A DNA stretch of 64,000 nt from Criblamydia sequanensis CRIB-18 (GCF_000750955.1 NZ_CCEJ010000001.1:236197-300196); one strand, 5' to 3'; numbered from the stretch's first letter, positions 8,278 to 18,175 are shown. Numbers and translations: made by a program. The notes: generated by a model not told the origin, from the letters alone.

Positions 8278-11200
8278 ATGAAAGAAATGCAAGATTTTGT
8301 ACCGCTGCATGTGCATTCGCAGTATTCCATTTTAGACGCCACAGCTTCCGTTAAAGGAATTGTCAAGAAAGCGAAAGAGTTTAAGATGAGCTCTCTTGCC
8401 TTGACCGATCATGGCAATCTCTTTGGCGCTGTTGAATTCTATAAGGAATGCAAAGATGCGGGAATAAAACCGATTATCGGTTGCGATTTTTATGAAGCTC
8501 CCAACTCTAGATTAGAAAAAAAAGCCGACAATCGATATAAAGCCGCTTTTTCCATAACCCTTCTTGCAAAAAATAAAGCAGGTTATGAGAACTTAGTTAA
8601 GCTCTCATCCTTAGGCTATACGGAAGGTTTTTACTATTATCCTCGAATCGATTTTGAACTTCTTGAAACCCATAATGAAGGGTTAATTTGTTTGACAGGC
8701 GGGCTCGACAGCAGATTCGCGCAAGAGTTTTTTTCAGGGGGTAAGGAGTCTTTAGCATTAGCATTAAAGCGCTATCAAACGTTATTTCCGGAAGATTTCT
8801 ATTTAGAGATCCAGCGTCACGCCATGACAGACAGTCTTTTAGTTAAAGAAGGAATGAAAGAAGAAGCGTGGCTTTTGCAACGCTATAAGGACTTTGAGCA
8901 AAAGCAAACCCGTTTCAATGAGGCGCTTGTTTCTTTATCCGAAGAACTTAAAATCCCGCTTGCCGCAACCAATGCAAGCCATTATTTAGAAAGAGACGAC
9001 TGGAAAGCCCATGAGATTTTGCTTAATGTGCAATCGGGAGAGCCTTGTGAAATTCTTGAAAAAGATGCTTTTGGGAACCCAAAATTTAGAACCCCCAATC
9101 CCAAAAGAAAAGTTTACCCCTCGCACGAATATTATTTTAAATCAAAAGAAGAGATGAATCTTCTTTTTAAGGATTTGCCGCAAGCTTTATCTGAAACTCT
9201 CAAAATTGCCGATAAATGCCATGTAGAAATAGATTTTAAAGCAAAGCATTACCCTGTTTTTATTCCTCCAAGCTTAACTGAAAAGGAATATGGGCATGAG
9301 GAGCGTAAGGCTGAAGTTGAAAAATTTCTTTGGGAACTCTGCCAAAAAGGGATAGAAGAGAGATATAATAGCGAGCGGCTTGCAGCGGTCGCTAAAGTTT
9401 ATCCGGGTCAAGACCCTCTTGAAGTAGTTAAAAAACGGCTTGAGATGGAAATGAGCATTATCGCGCCAAAGGGCATGTGCGATTATTTACTTATTGTTTG
9501 GGACTTTATCAACTGGGCAAAAAGAAATGGCATCCCGGTAGGTCCGGGTCGAGGATCAGGCGCAGGATCGATAGTTCTTTATTTAATTGGCGTCACAGAT
9601 ATAGAACCATTACGATTCCACCTCTTTTTTGAAAGATTCATCAATCCCGAAAGGATCTCTTATCCTGATATCGACGTGGATATTTGCATGGAGAGAAGGG
9701 GAGAGGTCATCCAGTATACTCTTGAAAAATATGGTAAAGAGAATGTAGCTCAGATTATCACTTTTGGAACGATGAAGGCCAAGATGGTGATTAAAGATGT
9801 GGGACGCGTCTTGAGTGTGCCCTTGGCTAAAGTGAACGAGATAGCCAAATTAATTCCGGATGACTTAAATATCACCCTCGATGGGGCTCTCGAAAAAGAC
9901 CCTGACCTCAAAAAATTATATGAAGTTGATGAAGAAGCCAAAAGAATTATTGACATCGGTAAAAGACTTGAAGGCTCCATAAGAAATACCGGCATTCACG
10001 CTGCCGGCATTATTGTGTCTCATGAACCTTTAACAGAGCACATCCCTATTTGCCTTTCTAAGGATTCGGATATGCCGGTGACCCAATATTCCATGAAACC
10101 TGTTGAACAAGTCGGAATGTTGAAAATCGACTTTCTCGGTTTAAAGACCTTGACGGCTATTCAATATTGTGTTGAAGCCATTCAGCAAAATCAAAATGTC
10201 TTAATTGATTGGGTCAATCTGCCATTAGATAATAAGGCAACTTTCGATCTATTAAACCAGGGAAAAACCCTTGGCATATTCCAGCTTGAATCCGGAGGCA
10301 TGCAAGACCTTTCAAGGCAGCTTCATTTGGACCGATTTGAAGAAATCATTGCGGTAGGAGCCCTCTACCGCCCGGGTCCTATGGATATGATTCCTTCCTT
10401 TATCAACCGAAAGCATGGCAAAGAACCCATCGAGTATGACCACGATTGGATGAGAACAATTCTGGATGAGACCTATGGAATTATGGTCTACCAAGAGCAA
10501 GTCATGCAAATTGCGAGTGCTCTTGCAAAGTATTCTCTTGGCGAAGGAGATGTTCTGCGTAGGGCAATGGGTAAAAAAGATCATGCCGAAATGGCAAAAC
10601 AGAGGGAAAAATTTCGGCAAGGCGCTCTTGAAAATGGGATTAGCGAGGAAATAGCGACCCGAATTTTCGATAAAATGGAAAAATTCGCCTCCTACGGTTT
10701 TAATAAGTCTCATGCTGCAGCTTATGGGTATCTCTCATATGCGACGGCTTTTTTTAAAGCCAATTATCCAAGAGAGTGGATGGCATCGCTTCTTACTTGC
10801 GATAGCGCCGATATTACTAAAGTTGCTAAATTCATTGGCGAGTGTGAAGCCATGGATATACAAATGCTTCCCCCGGATGTCAATGAGGCCGATAGCCGAT
10901 TTACTGCGACACCCCAGGGGATACGTTTTTCGATGTCCGGGATCAAAGGGATTGGCGCCGGAGTAGTCGATGCGATTTTAAGAGAAAGAAAAAATAAAGG
11001 GCCTTTCACATCGCTTTACCAGTTTATTAAGCGAGTCGATAAGAAAACAGTTGGAAAGAAAGCGATTGAGAATTTAGTTGACGCCGGATGCTTTGATTTC
11101 ACAAAGTGGAGCCGTGATGAGCTTAAAGAAAAAATTGAAGAGATGTATGAAAGCTCTTTAAAAGAAGAGAAAGACGTTAAACATGGAGTCATGACCTTCT

Positions 11201-12072
11201 TTTCCCTTTTGGGGGAATCTGATGAAACGCGGTTTTTAACTCCTCCTAAAATTACTCGCCGCACAAGCACACTTGATAGGCTATTCAAAGAAAAAGAGCT
11301 CCTTGGATTCTTTTTAACGGGCCATCCGATGGATGATTACAGAGAAATTTTGAAGAGACTTTCTTGTGTTCCTTTTGAAAGTTTAAAAAGCCTAAATCAC
11401 GATAGCATTGTAAGAACTGCCTTTTTAATAGAAGATTTGGATGTCAAAATTGCTTCTAAAACTCAAAAGAAATTTGCTATTTTAAAAGCCGGGGATGGAA
11501 GAGAGCATCTTGAAATTCCTGTTTGGGCGGATCTCTATGAAGAAAAGCAATCGCATCTTAAAGTAAATGCGTTGATTTATGCTGTGATCCACGTAGAACA
11601 ACAGCCTGCATTTAGACTTAGCATTAAATGGCTGGACGATTTAATGAGAGCTGATGAAGCGATGATCCTTTCTTGCGATGAAGCCTTTGATCGGGCAAAA
11701 CATCAAGTGGAGCGTTTTGCAAAATTACGGGCTCTTGATAAAAGTGAAAACAAAAAAGAATCGGCTTCTTCAACGAAAAACGATTCGCCTCCAAAAAATA
11801 AAGCCAAACCGGGTCCCTCTATGAGTTCAAAATTAAAATTTAATTTACTGCTAGATGTTGATAAGATTCGTTTTAGCGAAGTTTTGAAATTGAAAGAATT
11901 AATAAGAGAGGCTCCGAGTGGGGTTTTATCTCGTATTGATTTTTTGAAAAATAAGCAAGTGATGGCTCACTTGCACTTACACGGCAATGTTTTTGAAGGC
12001 AGGATGACAGAATTTGAAGAGCGAGTCAAAGAGCTCTTCCCAGAGTGTCAATTTGTTGCCGAAAAATGTTAA
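8278..12072 (+). CDS. dnaE: DNA polymerase III alpha subunit
   Basis: Replicative polymerase of 1264 residues, the usual DnaE length. An N-terminal PHP domain begins at VPLHVHSQYSILDA, and a conserved LTDHGN follows. The palm carries PDIDVDICMERR with the catalytic aspartates, preceded by GPGRGSGAGS. Finger and tau-binding regions include LYRPGPMDMIP and FNKSHAAAYGYLSY, and an OB-fold region follows near residues 1040-1120. The C-terminal tail after a Lys/Ser-rich linker (about 1155-1185) is variable in the family. Only a weak GAG precedes the ATG. It lies 110 bp after uhpC, as in Chlamydia. Confidence 0.98.
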   Translation: MKEMQDFVPLHVHSQYSILDATASVKGIVKKAKEFKMSSLALTDHGNLFGAVEFYKECKDAGIKPIIGCDFYEAPNSRLEKKADNRYKAAFSITLLAKNKAGYENLVKLSSLGYTEGFYYYPRIDFELLETHNEGLICLTGGLDSRFAQEFFSGGKESLALALKRYQTLFPEDFYLEIQRHAMTDSLLVKEGMKEEAWLLQRYKDFEQKQTRFNEALVSLSEELKIPLAATNASHYLERDDWKAHEILLNVQSGEPCEILEKDAFGNPKFRTPNPKRKVYPSHEYYFKSKEEMNLLFKDLPQALSETLKIADKCHVEIDFKAKHYPVFIPPSLTEKEYGHEERKAEVEKFLWELCQKGIEERYNSERLAAVAKVYPGQDPLEVVKKRLEMEMSIIAPKGMCDYLLIVWDFINWAKRNGIPVGPGRGSGAGSIVLYLIGVTDIEPLRFHLFFERFINPERISYPDIDVDICMERRGEVIQYTLEKYGKENVAQIITFGTMKAKMVIKDVGRVLSVPLAKVNEIAKLIPDDLNITLDGALEKDPDLKKLYEVDEEAKRIIDIGKRLEGSIRNTGIHAAGIIVSHEPLTEHIPICLSKDSDMPVTQYSMKPVEQVGMLKIDFLGLKTLTAIQYCVEAIQQNQNVLIDWVNLPLDNKATFDLLNQGKTLGIFQLESGGMQDLSRQLHLDRFEEIIAVGALYRPGPMDMIPSFINRKHGKEPIEYDHDWMRTILDETYGIMVYQEQVMQIASALAKYSLGEGDVLRRAMGKKDHAEMAKQREKFRQGALENGISEEIATRIFDKMEKFASYGFNKSHAAAYGYLSYATAFFKANYPREWMASLLTCDSADITKVAKFIGECEAMDIQMLPPDVNEADSRFTATPQGIRFSMSGIKGIGAGVVDAILRERKNKGPFTSLYQFIKRVDKKTVGKKAIENLVDAGCFDFTKWSRDELKEKIEEMYESSLKEEKDVKHGVMTFFSLLGESDETRFLTPPKITRRTSTLDRLFKEKELLGFFLTGHPMDDYREILKRLSCVPFESLKSLNHDSIVRTAFLIEDLDVKIASKTQKKFAILKAGDGREHLEIPVWADLYEEKQSHLKVNALIYAVIHVEQQPAFRLSIKWLDDLMRADEAMILSCDEAFDRAKHQVERFAKLRALDKSENKKESASSTKNDSPPKNKAKPGPSMSSKLKFNLLLDVDKIRFSEVLKLKELIREAPSGVLSRIDFLKNKQVMAHLHLHGNVFEGRMTEFEERVKELFPECQFVAEKC

Positions 12073-12122
12073 GGAGTTTTTTAAAAAATTTCGAACAAAA
12101 GATCGATACTTAATTTTTAATC

Positions 12123-12151
12123 TTGTACCCTTTGCAAGAAGAAATTATACT
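12123..12151 (+). promoter_or_regulatory. Sigma-66/70-type promoter for the envelope protein genes
   Basis: TTGTAC (12123-12128), a 17-nt spacer and TATACT (12146-12151) lie 39 bp upstream of the TPR protein gene. Spacing and both hexamers fit the primary sigma factor consensus. Confidence 0.55.
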
Positions 12152-12190
12152 TTATTCCAAGTGTGATAATCTTTATCAATGAGTTAAAAA

Positions 12191-13231
12191 ATGAAATTTG
12201 GATTCAAGCTTTGTTTAATTCCGGTTCTCTTATTAAGCGCCTCTAGGATTTTTTGCGACCCGGCAAGACCTTCGTTTTACGAAGAGATTCTAAGCAGAAA
12301 GCCGAAAGCTCAAATTTGTGCGGGCGAGCTTTGCTTATTAGGCACAAATGCTTATGAGAATGGAAGATGGAACGAGGCAATTAAATGTTATCGAACGCTT
12401 GCTTTCTATTATCCCAAGGATATTTCTGCAAAAAATGTCTGGTTTTACATCGGAGTTTCCTACTTTGAAATGGGGGAATATGAAAAAGCTTGCGAAGCTT
12501 TTGATAAACATCTTGAATCTGAGGAAGCCTCCTATTTTGATGCTGTTATCGATTATAAATTTTATATAGCCGAACAATACCGTACAGGTTTAAAAAAGAG
12601 GCCTTTTGGACTAAAGCATGTTCCAAGATTTGCTCCTTCAGGTGATGCAGCGCTCGAGCTTTATGACAACATTATCGAAATTGCCCCTTTAAGCGAAGCT
12701 GCTGCAAAATCTCTTTTTAGCAAAGGTTGCATCTTAAGACAGGGCCGCGAATTTCGAGAAGCGATAGAGACTTTTAACTTATTTCTTAGAAGATTTCCAA
12801 AACATGAACTTGCTCCTGACTGCTATTTAATGCAACTTGCTCTCTATTATGATTTAAGCAGCGTTGAGTTTCAAAACCCCGATATCATCTCTTTTGCAGA
12901 ACTCATTTTAAATAAATTTAAACAAGAATATCCAAGAGAAGATCGCATTCTTGAAGCAGAGGGAATCCTTTTATCTATCGAAGAAGCTTATGCCAGAGGT
13001 TTTTATGAAACAGGCATTTTCTATGAGAGAACAGGAAGGCCAATGGCTGCTGCCATCTATTATCAAACTGCGATTGATCGTTTTCCAATGACGAGAACCG
13101 CCTATGCATGCAACCTAAAGCTTAACGGCTTATCTGTCACTCCGCCGCAGAAAAAAGTTTCGGAATCGATTGAAAAAAGTTCTAGTTTTGAATTAGATGA
13201 TGAAGCTTTTGAAGGTCTTAAGGACATCTAA
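12191..13231 (+). CDS. TPR-containing exported protein, BamD-like
   Basis: 346 residues with a signal peptide (MKFGFKLCLIPVLLLSASRIFC) and at least four TPR-like helical pairs, e.g. LGTNAYENGRWNEAIKCYRTL (the last 20 or so residues of the first pair start near 50), WFYIGVSYFEMGEYEKACEAF, and FYERTGRPMAAAIYYQTAI. Order and layout resemble BamD/YfiO, the periplasmic lipoprotein of the BAM outer-membrane assembly machine. The Cys at residue 22 lacks a proper lipobox, so lipid anchoring is unclear. It corresponds by position to Chlamydia CT547, and the LptE-like gene starts 12 bp later. BamD identity is plausible, not proven. Confidence 0.7.
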   Translation: MKFGFKLCLIPVLLLSASRIFCDPARPSFYEEILSRKPKAQICAGELCLLGTNAYENGRWNEAIKCYRTLAFYYPKDISAKNVWFYIGVSYFEMGEYEKACEAFDKHLESEEASYFDAVIDYKFYIAEQYRTGLKKRPFGLKHVPRFAPSGDAALELYDNIIEIAPLSEAAAKSLFSKGCILRQGREFREAIETFNLFLRRFPKHELAPDCYLMQLALYYDLSSVEFQNPDIISFAELILNKFKQEYPREDRILEAEGILLSIEEAYARGFYETGIFYERTGRPMAAAIYYQTAIDRFPMTRTAYACNLKLNGLSVTPPQKKVSESIEKSSSFELDDEAFEGLKDI

Positions 13232-13243
13232 TTTTTAATAGGT

Positions 13244-13846
13244 ATGCTTTTTTTGGGGAATTTAAAAACTTGCAAGTTGTTGGTGCATAACTTTAAAACA
13301 TTGACCGGGATTGCGATCTTGTCTTTTGTTTTAGTCTCCTGCGGGTATCGATTTGGAGAAGCTCCAATACCTTGCCAGTATGCAACCATATCCGTTCCGT
13401 ATATTATTAATGATTCTGACGGCTATTTGACTCAGTCTGTTATCCGTGCCATAAGTGAAAGACAGGGCCCTCGTTATAGTCAGTGTACGGGAGATCTTAT
13501 TCTTAAAGTCGAAATCATAGATTTATGTGAAGAAAACATTGGCTTCCGCTATGATCGCAATCGAAAAAATAAACTCACTAGAACTATTATTCCAACCGAG
13601 GGAAGAGCGATTGCCATAGTTGAGGTTGAGCTTATTGATGCTTTAAGGTCGGCAACAATACTCGGCCCCGTTCGCATCACAGAAACTTTAGACTATGATC
13701 ACGATTATTATGAAAGTAGAGGCGGTGTAAACGTTCTCTCTCTTGGTCAGGTAACTGATTATGAGTCAGCAAGGGATGCGGTTCAAAGACCTCTTTATAG
13801 ATGTCTTGCAAATAAAATCATTGAGTATGTTTATGAAAGCTGGTAA
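13244..13846 (+). CDS. LptE-like LPS-assembly lipoprotein
   Basis: 200 residues. A signal peptide ends in a clear lipobox LVSC, and the mature protein begins CGYRFGEAPIP, the start typical of LptE-family lipoproteins that plug LptD in the outer membrane and help insert LPS. The rest is an alpha/beta domain of the right size. The first ATG gives a long n-region; a GTG at codon 15 (VHNFKTLTG) would give a more usual signal peptide. It lies 12 bp after the BamD-like gene, probably cotranscribed, and at the position of Chlamydia CT548. The pairing suggests an outer-membrane biogenesis unit. Confidence 0.72.
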   Translation: MLFLGNLKTCKLLVHNFKTLTGIAILSFVLVSCGYRFGEAPIPCQYATISVPYIINDSDGYLTQSVIRAISERQGPRYSQCTGDLILKVEIIDLCEENIGFRYDRNRKNKLTRTIIPTEGRAIAIVEVELIDALRSATILGPVRITETLDYDHDYYESRGGVNVLSLGQVTDYESARDAVQRPLYRCLANKIIEYVYESW

Positions 13847-13966
13847 AGCCATATTAACAACGCTAATAAGAACGGTTTTTCCCTCTGGCTTAAGTAAATC
13901 AGCTCCAAGGGTTTATTAAATTGAAATTCAATAAATTAATAATTTCAGATATTTAGGTTTCGCTGA

Positions 13967-14386
13967 ATGCATAAAGACTTTCCGGCATCTATAGTTTGTT
14001 TGCATGACATGCTTTCTACTATCCGGTCGGTTGCTTTAAATTGCGGCTTTACACCTGAAATTTTACAAAAAATTGAACTCGCTTCTGAAGAAGCCTTAGT
14101 GAACATCATCAAGCACGGTTTTTTAAATAAAGCCGGAACCATCGATATTTACTGTGAACCTTTTGAAAATAAAGGAATAAAAATTGTCATTTTAGATGAT
14201 GGGATCTCTTTTAATCCATTAACCTACCATGAACATTTTCCTTGTTCGAATGAAGAATTTGGAGTGGGCGGATGGGGAATTATGATCATTTTAAATGCGA
14301 TGGATCATGTGGAATATAAAAGAGAAAATAATATGAATTGCTTAACTCTTGTTAAGTTTTTTTCAATGGAAAATTCTATTAATTAA
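13967..14386 (+). CDS. rsbW: RsbW-type anti-sigma/serine kinase, HATPase fold
   Basis: 139 residues with the GHKL ATPase motifs of RsbW/SpoIIAB proteins: N box EEALVNIIKHGF, G1 box DDGISFNP and G2 box GVGGWGIMII. In Chlamydia this protein belongs to the Rsb partner-switching module, phosphorylating RsbV antagonists and binding a target sigma factor. It matches the position of CT549. A 120-bp AT-rich gap separates it from the LptE-like gene. No partner RsbV or RsbU gene is in the window. Confidence 0.85.
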   Translation: MHKDFPASIVCLHDMLSTIRSVALNCGFTPEILQKIELASEEALVNIIKHGFLNKAGTIDIYCEPFENKGIKIVILDDGISFNPLTYHEHFPCSNEEFGVGGWGIMIILNAMDHVEYKRENNMNCLTLVKFFSMENSIN

Positions 14387-14398
14387 ATTAAAAGAAGT

Positions 14399-14815
14399 CT
14401 AATAATAGTTCTGTATATTTGTTAGCACGTTTTCATTTTCTTCGATATCACTTATAAATTTATCCAGAATAGAAAGAACTAAATGAGACGTATTATAAGC
14501 GCCGACACATTTAAAGCAAATTTCAGGATGGAGACTTTCCCGTCCGTTTAGAGCAATCAATGTATAAGACACTGAAATACCTTGCTCAATGAAAGGGACA
14601 ATCCAAACCACGAAATCTTGATTCACAAGCAGGATTTTATCCGGGTTTTCAATCACATGAAATATTCGATTTGAAGAATCCTTAGCTTCAAAATCCAGAA
14701 GTCCAAAATCTAAGAGCAGTTTTAGATCTACTTGAACGATTCCTTCAGGAAGCCATCTGTTTATTTGATTCCAATATTGTTTGAAACAATGTTCGAGTTC
14801 AATAATATTATCCAT
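14399..14815 (-). CDS. Conserved chlamydial hypothetical protein (CT550 position)
   Basis: 138 residues, soluble, with no signal peptide or membrane span. It is mixed alpha/beta, with a strand-rich middle (KILLVNQDFVVWIVPF, SVSYTLIAL) and an acidic C-terminus. No family is recognised. It occupies the place of CT550 between rsbW and dacF, here on the opposite strand to both. Its ATG abuts an ATG that could start dacF on the other strand, so the two share a very short divergent control region. The size resembles a small chaperone, but nothing specific supports that. Confidence 0.65.
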   Translation of the reverse strand: MDNIIELEHCFKQYWNQINRWLPEGIVQVDLKLLLDFGLLDFEAKDSSNRIFHVIENPDKILLVNQDFVVWIVPFIEQGISVSYTLIALNGRESLHPEICFKCVGAYNTSHLVLSILDKFISDIEENENVLTNIQNYY

Positions 14816-14851
14816 ATGAACCTTCGGTTAACTTTCGTGAATTTACCTCAT

Positions 14852-16249
14852 ATGAAGCAACATTCATGCCATGAGCTTAAAATTGGTCAAGATTGGATAA
14901 TAAGAAGATTTTTTTCTTTTATTCTTTACGGATTCTTAACCTTTTTTCCTGGGGCTCTTTTTCCTGAACCCCTAAACATTGAGGTTAAAGCTGATTCAGC
15001 AATTCTTATAAATGCCGATACCGGGGCTATACTTTTTGAAAAAAACGGAAGGAAACAACAATTTCCGGCAAGTATTACCAAAATTGCCACCTGTTTTTAT
15101 ACCCTTCAACAATTTGAAGATAAGCTAGATGTAGAAGTGACAGCTGAAGCTGAGGCCATTTCGACAGTGACAGACGTAGCTAAAAGAAAAAGCCGCTATA
15201 CTCTTCCTGCTTGGTGGCTTGAAACTTCCTCCTCGCATATCGGATTAAAAAAAGGGGAAGTATTAACCCTTGAAGATCTGCTTTATGGAATGATGATAGC
15301 ATCCGGCAATGATGCATCCAATGTCATCGCCCAATTTATTAGCGGAACTATTCCTCTTTTTATGGAAGAGGTGAATCTGTTTCTTAAGAAATTGGGATGT
15401 ACGGATACCCATTTTTGCAACCCTCATGGTTTGCATCACCCTAAGCATGTCACAACAGCCTACGACATGGCTCTTATGACAAAGGAGGCTTTAAAAAATA
15501 GCAACTTTAGAAAAATTGTAAAGACCTCTCGCTACACAAAACCGAAAACTAATAAACAACCCTCAAGTGTACTTTTGCAGACAAATAAACTTCTTCGCAA
15601 GGATAAGAAGCAGTTCTACTATCCAAAAGCGATAGGTGTTAAGACAGGCTTTACTTCGGATGCTCAAAATACGCTTGTAGCGGCAGCAGAGAAAGATGGC
15701 AGATGTTTAATAGCGGTCCTTTTAAAGACAAAAGAACGTGACGATATATTTATTGATGCTAAAAAACTTTTTGAAGCGGCTTTCTCCCAGCCAAAGCTTC
15801 AAAAAACTCTTTTAAAGTCCGGCTCGCAAAAAGGTTTACTCCTTAAAGGGGCCAAGCAAACTCTGATTCCCTATATCCAGAAAGATGTCAAAATGGAATA
15901 TTATCCGGCCGAAGAGCCTAACTTAAGCTGTAAGATGCATCTTAAGAAAGACCTTTTTCCACCGATTGAAAAAGGTTCTGTGATAGGGGAGATTCAAATT
16001 TTGAATAAAGGGGAAGTTTCTCTTCTTTCTGTTCCGGTTTATGCAAAAGAAAGGGTGGACTTAAGTCTATCTTCTTCAGTTAAGAATTTTTTCTTTTCAA
16101 GAAAATCGAAAGAAGACAAGGTGGCTTCTTCTCTTTCTCTTATTACTTTTTTTAAATGGCTTCTTAGCCTTTCCCTAATGATTGGAATACCTCTTGGGCT
16201 ATATTCTCTTTATAAAAAAAGTAATAGCCCTACACGTAATCTAGGGTAA
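14852..16249 (+). CDS. dacF: D-alanyl-D-alanine carboxypeptidase (DacF/PBP5 family)
   Basis: Low-molecular-mass penicillin-binding protein of the S11 family; it trims the D-Ala from stem peptides in the periplasm. With the start used here (465 aa) the motifs are SITK (Ser74, Lys77), SGN (151-153) and KTG (264-266). A signal anchor lies at about 18-38 and a C-terminal membrane helix near 430-450 precedes a basic tail. The frame stays open upstream to 14732, but that overlaps the divergent gene; ATGs at 14816 and 14852 are the realistic starts, and neither has a strong ribosome site. It fits the reduced peptidoglycan of chlamydiae and the CT551 position. Confidence 0.92.
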   Translation: MKQHSCHELKIGQDWIIRRFFSFILYGFLTFFPGALFPEPLNIEVKADSAILINADTGAILFEKNGRKQQFPASITKIATCFYTLQQFEDKLDVEVTAEAEAISTVTDVAKRKSRYTLPAWWLETSSSHIGLKKGEVLTLEDLLYGMMIASGNDASNVIAQFISGTIPLFMEEVNLFLKKLGCTDTHFCNPHGLHHPKHVTTAYDMALMTKEALKNSNFRKIVKTSRYTKPKTNKQPSSVLLQTNKLLRKDKKQFYYPKAIGVKTGFTSDAQNTLVAAAEKDGRCLIAVLLKTKERDDIFIDAKKLFEAAFSQPKLQKTLLKSGSQKGLLLKGAKQTLIPYIQKDVKMEYYPAEEPNLSCKMHLKKDLFPPIEKGSVIGEIQILNKGEVSLLSVPVYAKERVDLSLSSSVKNFFFSRKSKEDKVASSLSLITFFKWLLSLSLMIGIPLGLYSLYKKSNSPTRNLG

Positions 16250-17104
16250 AGGGAATTCTTTTTTTACCGATTGATAAAGATTTAGAAAATCTTGAAGTGA
16301 TAAATTTTCAGGTCTAGACAATTCATTGATCCCTATGGAGATCAAAGCTTGGTTCCAGTCTACATGAGGGAAAAGAGACTTAAGGCTTGTTCTTAACATT
16401 TTTCGCCTCTGCGAGAAGCCCCCTCGTACGATCTGAAAAAACATTTCTTGCTCTTCAACTGAAGTTAAAGGAGGGTCTTTTAAATCTAATTTAATGACTG
16501 CGGAGTCTACAGAGGGTGCGGGAATAAAGCTTTGCTTTTTTACCTTAAAACAAAACGAGGGGTTCGAAAAAAAGTTTAAGAAAACGGTGATCGAGCCATA
16601 TTCTTTTGTAGACGGCTTTGAAGTGATTCGATCAGCTACTTCTGCTTGAACCATGACGACTAATTTTTCAAAACAATCTTTTGCTTTCACATAATGGGTC
16701 AGGATGGGGGTCGTGATATTGTAGGGCAAATTGGCGATCAGTTTTGCTTTTTTGGGTTTGATGCTCTTTTCAAATGAAACAAGATCAAATTTTAAAGCAT
16801 CTTCTTCAAAAACGGTTAATCGGCCGCCTTCTTTGTTTTCAGTAAGTCTTGGAAGAAGTTTTGCAAATTTATGGTCTTTCTCAACGGCATATAAGTCGAC
16901 ATTTTTTTCAAGCAAAGCTTCTGTCAAAACACCCGGCCCGGGTCCAATTTCAAGAATGACATCTCCTTCTTGAACATTTGCGTCTTCAAGAATTCTCTTT
17001 ACGAGGTTGCCATCAATTAAGAAATTTTGGGATAGAGCCTTTTTTGCATGCAGGCCTTCTTTTTCAAGAAAGGCTGTAAGCTCGCTTGGTCTATAGAGGG
17101 GCAT
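16241..17104 (-). CDS. rsmA: 16S rRNA dimethyladenosine transferase KsgA/RsmA
   Basis: Dimethylates the two adjacent adenines in the 3' terminal helix of 16S rRNA. 287 residues. SAM-binding motif I is LEIGPGPGVLTEAL and the catalytic motif IV is NLPYN. The N-terminal ALSQNFLID is typical. The gene overlaps the end of dacF by 9 bp tail to tail and follows the SurA-like gene by 9 bp, so the two are probably cotranscribed. Confidence 0.97.
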   Translation of the reverse strand: MPLYRPSELTAFLEKEGLHAKKALSQNFLIDGNLVKRILEDANVQEGDVILEIGPGPGVLTEALLEKNVDLYAVEKDHKFAKLLPRLTENKEGGRLTVFEEDALKFDLVSFEKSIKPKKAKLIANLPYNITTPILTHYVKAKDCFEKLVVMVQAEVADRITSKPSTKEYGSITVFLNFFSNPSFCFKVKKQSFIPAPSVDSAVIKLDLKDPPLTSVEEQEMFFQIVRGGFSQRRKMLRTSLKSLFPHVDWNQALISIGINELSRPENLSLQDFLNLYQSVKKEFPLP

Positions 17105-17113
17105 TGGACAAGC

Positions 17114-18175
17114 CTACTTCAGAGTGAATGGTTTAAAGTCTGAAGGAAGAGTGCTCTCTAAATCCTGCATGTTGATGTGCTGGCTTTGATAAAGCTTTTG
17201 CAGATAAGCAATAGTTTCTTTTTCTTGCAATTCCGCAAAAATCTTTTCTTTTAACTTATTTTCCATCTCGTTGAAGGGGGGCGGGTTGGAAGATTCTTTT
17301 TCAACAAGATAAAATAAACGAAGAACTTCTTCATTTTTTTTGTTTTTTTGCAGCTTGGGCAAACTGAGTTCTTTTGGTTTTAAAAGATCGAGGACGATCT
17401 TTTGCTCTTCTGAAATTTCTTTATCGGAAAGTTTTAATTGATTGGAAAAAGAGACCGTTTTAAATGAGTCTTGGAGCCCTTTTTGAATAAAGGCTTTTTC
17501 AATTTTCTCTTTATCAAAACCTTCTGCAAGATTGGTGCTGCGAATTAAATCAGCGGTTTCTTTGCCCCTTATAGGGTCTTTATCTCGGATCGTTATAATA
17601 TGGTAAAGATAGTTGGGGTGGGCCTCAAAAGTGTTAAGAAAGCCCTCATAAGCTTTTTTTATATCTTGCGGCGAGATAAGACGGAGTATCCGGCTTTGAA
17701 TTCTGGCCGCAATAGTTTTACGGATAATTAATTCTTCCCTCAAAAGTCCCTCAGCTTCTTGGTAAGACATACCCAATTTGTCTAAATTGGCGATGATGTT
17801 GGGTCCAAAAAGAGTTTGCATTTCTTGGCGTATATCACCGGCTGAAAGAGTAATCCCGATTTCTTTGCCGTCGTTTAAAATCAGATCTTTTTCAATGATT
17901 TCCTTGAACATATTCTTCCAGCTCATCTGATAGAACTGGAATCTGGCTTCGAGGGAATTTGCGTATTGAGGGAATTGCCTATAAAATAAAATGTCCATTT
18001 TTTTCATCACATCGTAGACTGTAACCGGCTTCCCATTAACGTTTGAAAGCACACGGTTGTTAACCTCGATATGAGAAGGAGGTTTTAAAAGGAAAGGGTC
18101 GTTGCTTCCGAAAGAACATAATAAAGGGAGGGTAGCGAGAGCTAAAATAAAAGAATGAAATTTAATTTTTTTCAT
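17114..18175 (-). CDS. SurA-like exported chaperone, no PPIase domain seen
   Basis: 353 residues with a signal peptide (MKKIKFHSFILALATLPLLCSF). Residues 35-160 resemble a SurA N-terminal domain: VLSNVNGKPVTVYDVMKKMD, then a long helical section with ligand-independent character. No rotamase motif (PPIC type) was recognised in the middle, so it may act only as a periplasmic chaperone for outer-membrane proteins. The C-terminal part is charged and helical. It lies directly upstream of ksgA, as CT355 does next to ksgA in Chlamydia and as surA does near ksgA in E. coli. Confidence 0.7.
   Translation of the reverse strand: MKKIKFHSFILALATLPLLCSFGSNDPFLLKPPSHIEVNNRVLSNVNGKPVTVYDVMKKMDILFYRQFPQYANSLEARFQFYQMSWKNMFKEIIEKDLILNDGKEIGITLSAGDIRQEMQTLFGPNIIANLDKLGMSYQEAEGLLREELIIRKTIAARIQSRILRLISPQDIKKAYEGFLNTFEAHPNYLYHIITIRDKDPIRGKETADLIRSTNLAEGFDKEKIEKAFIQKGLQDSFKTVSFSNQLKLSDKEISEEQKIVLDLLKPKELSLPKLQKNKKNEEVLRLFYLVEKESSNPPPFNEMENKLKEKIFAELQEKETIAYLQKLYQSQHINMQDLESTLPSDFKPFTLK

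Noticed and set aside
14732-14851. Longer dacF start at 14732
   Set aside because: It would overlap the divergent gene at 14399-14815 and add 40 residues before the signal anchor without a ribosome site.
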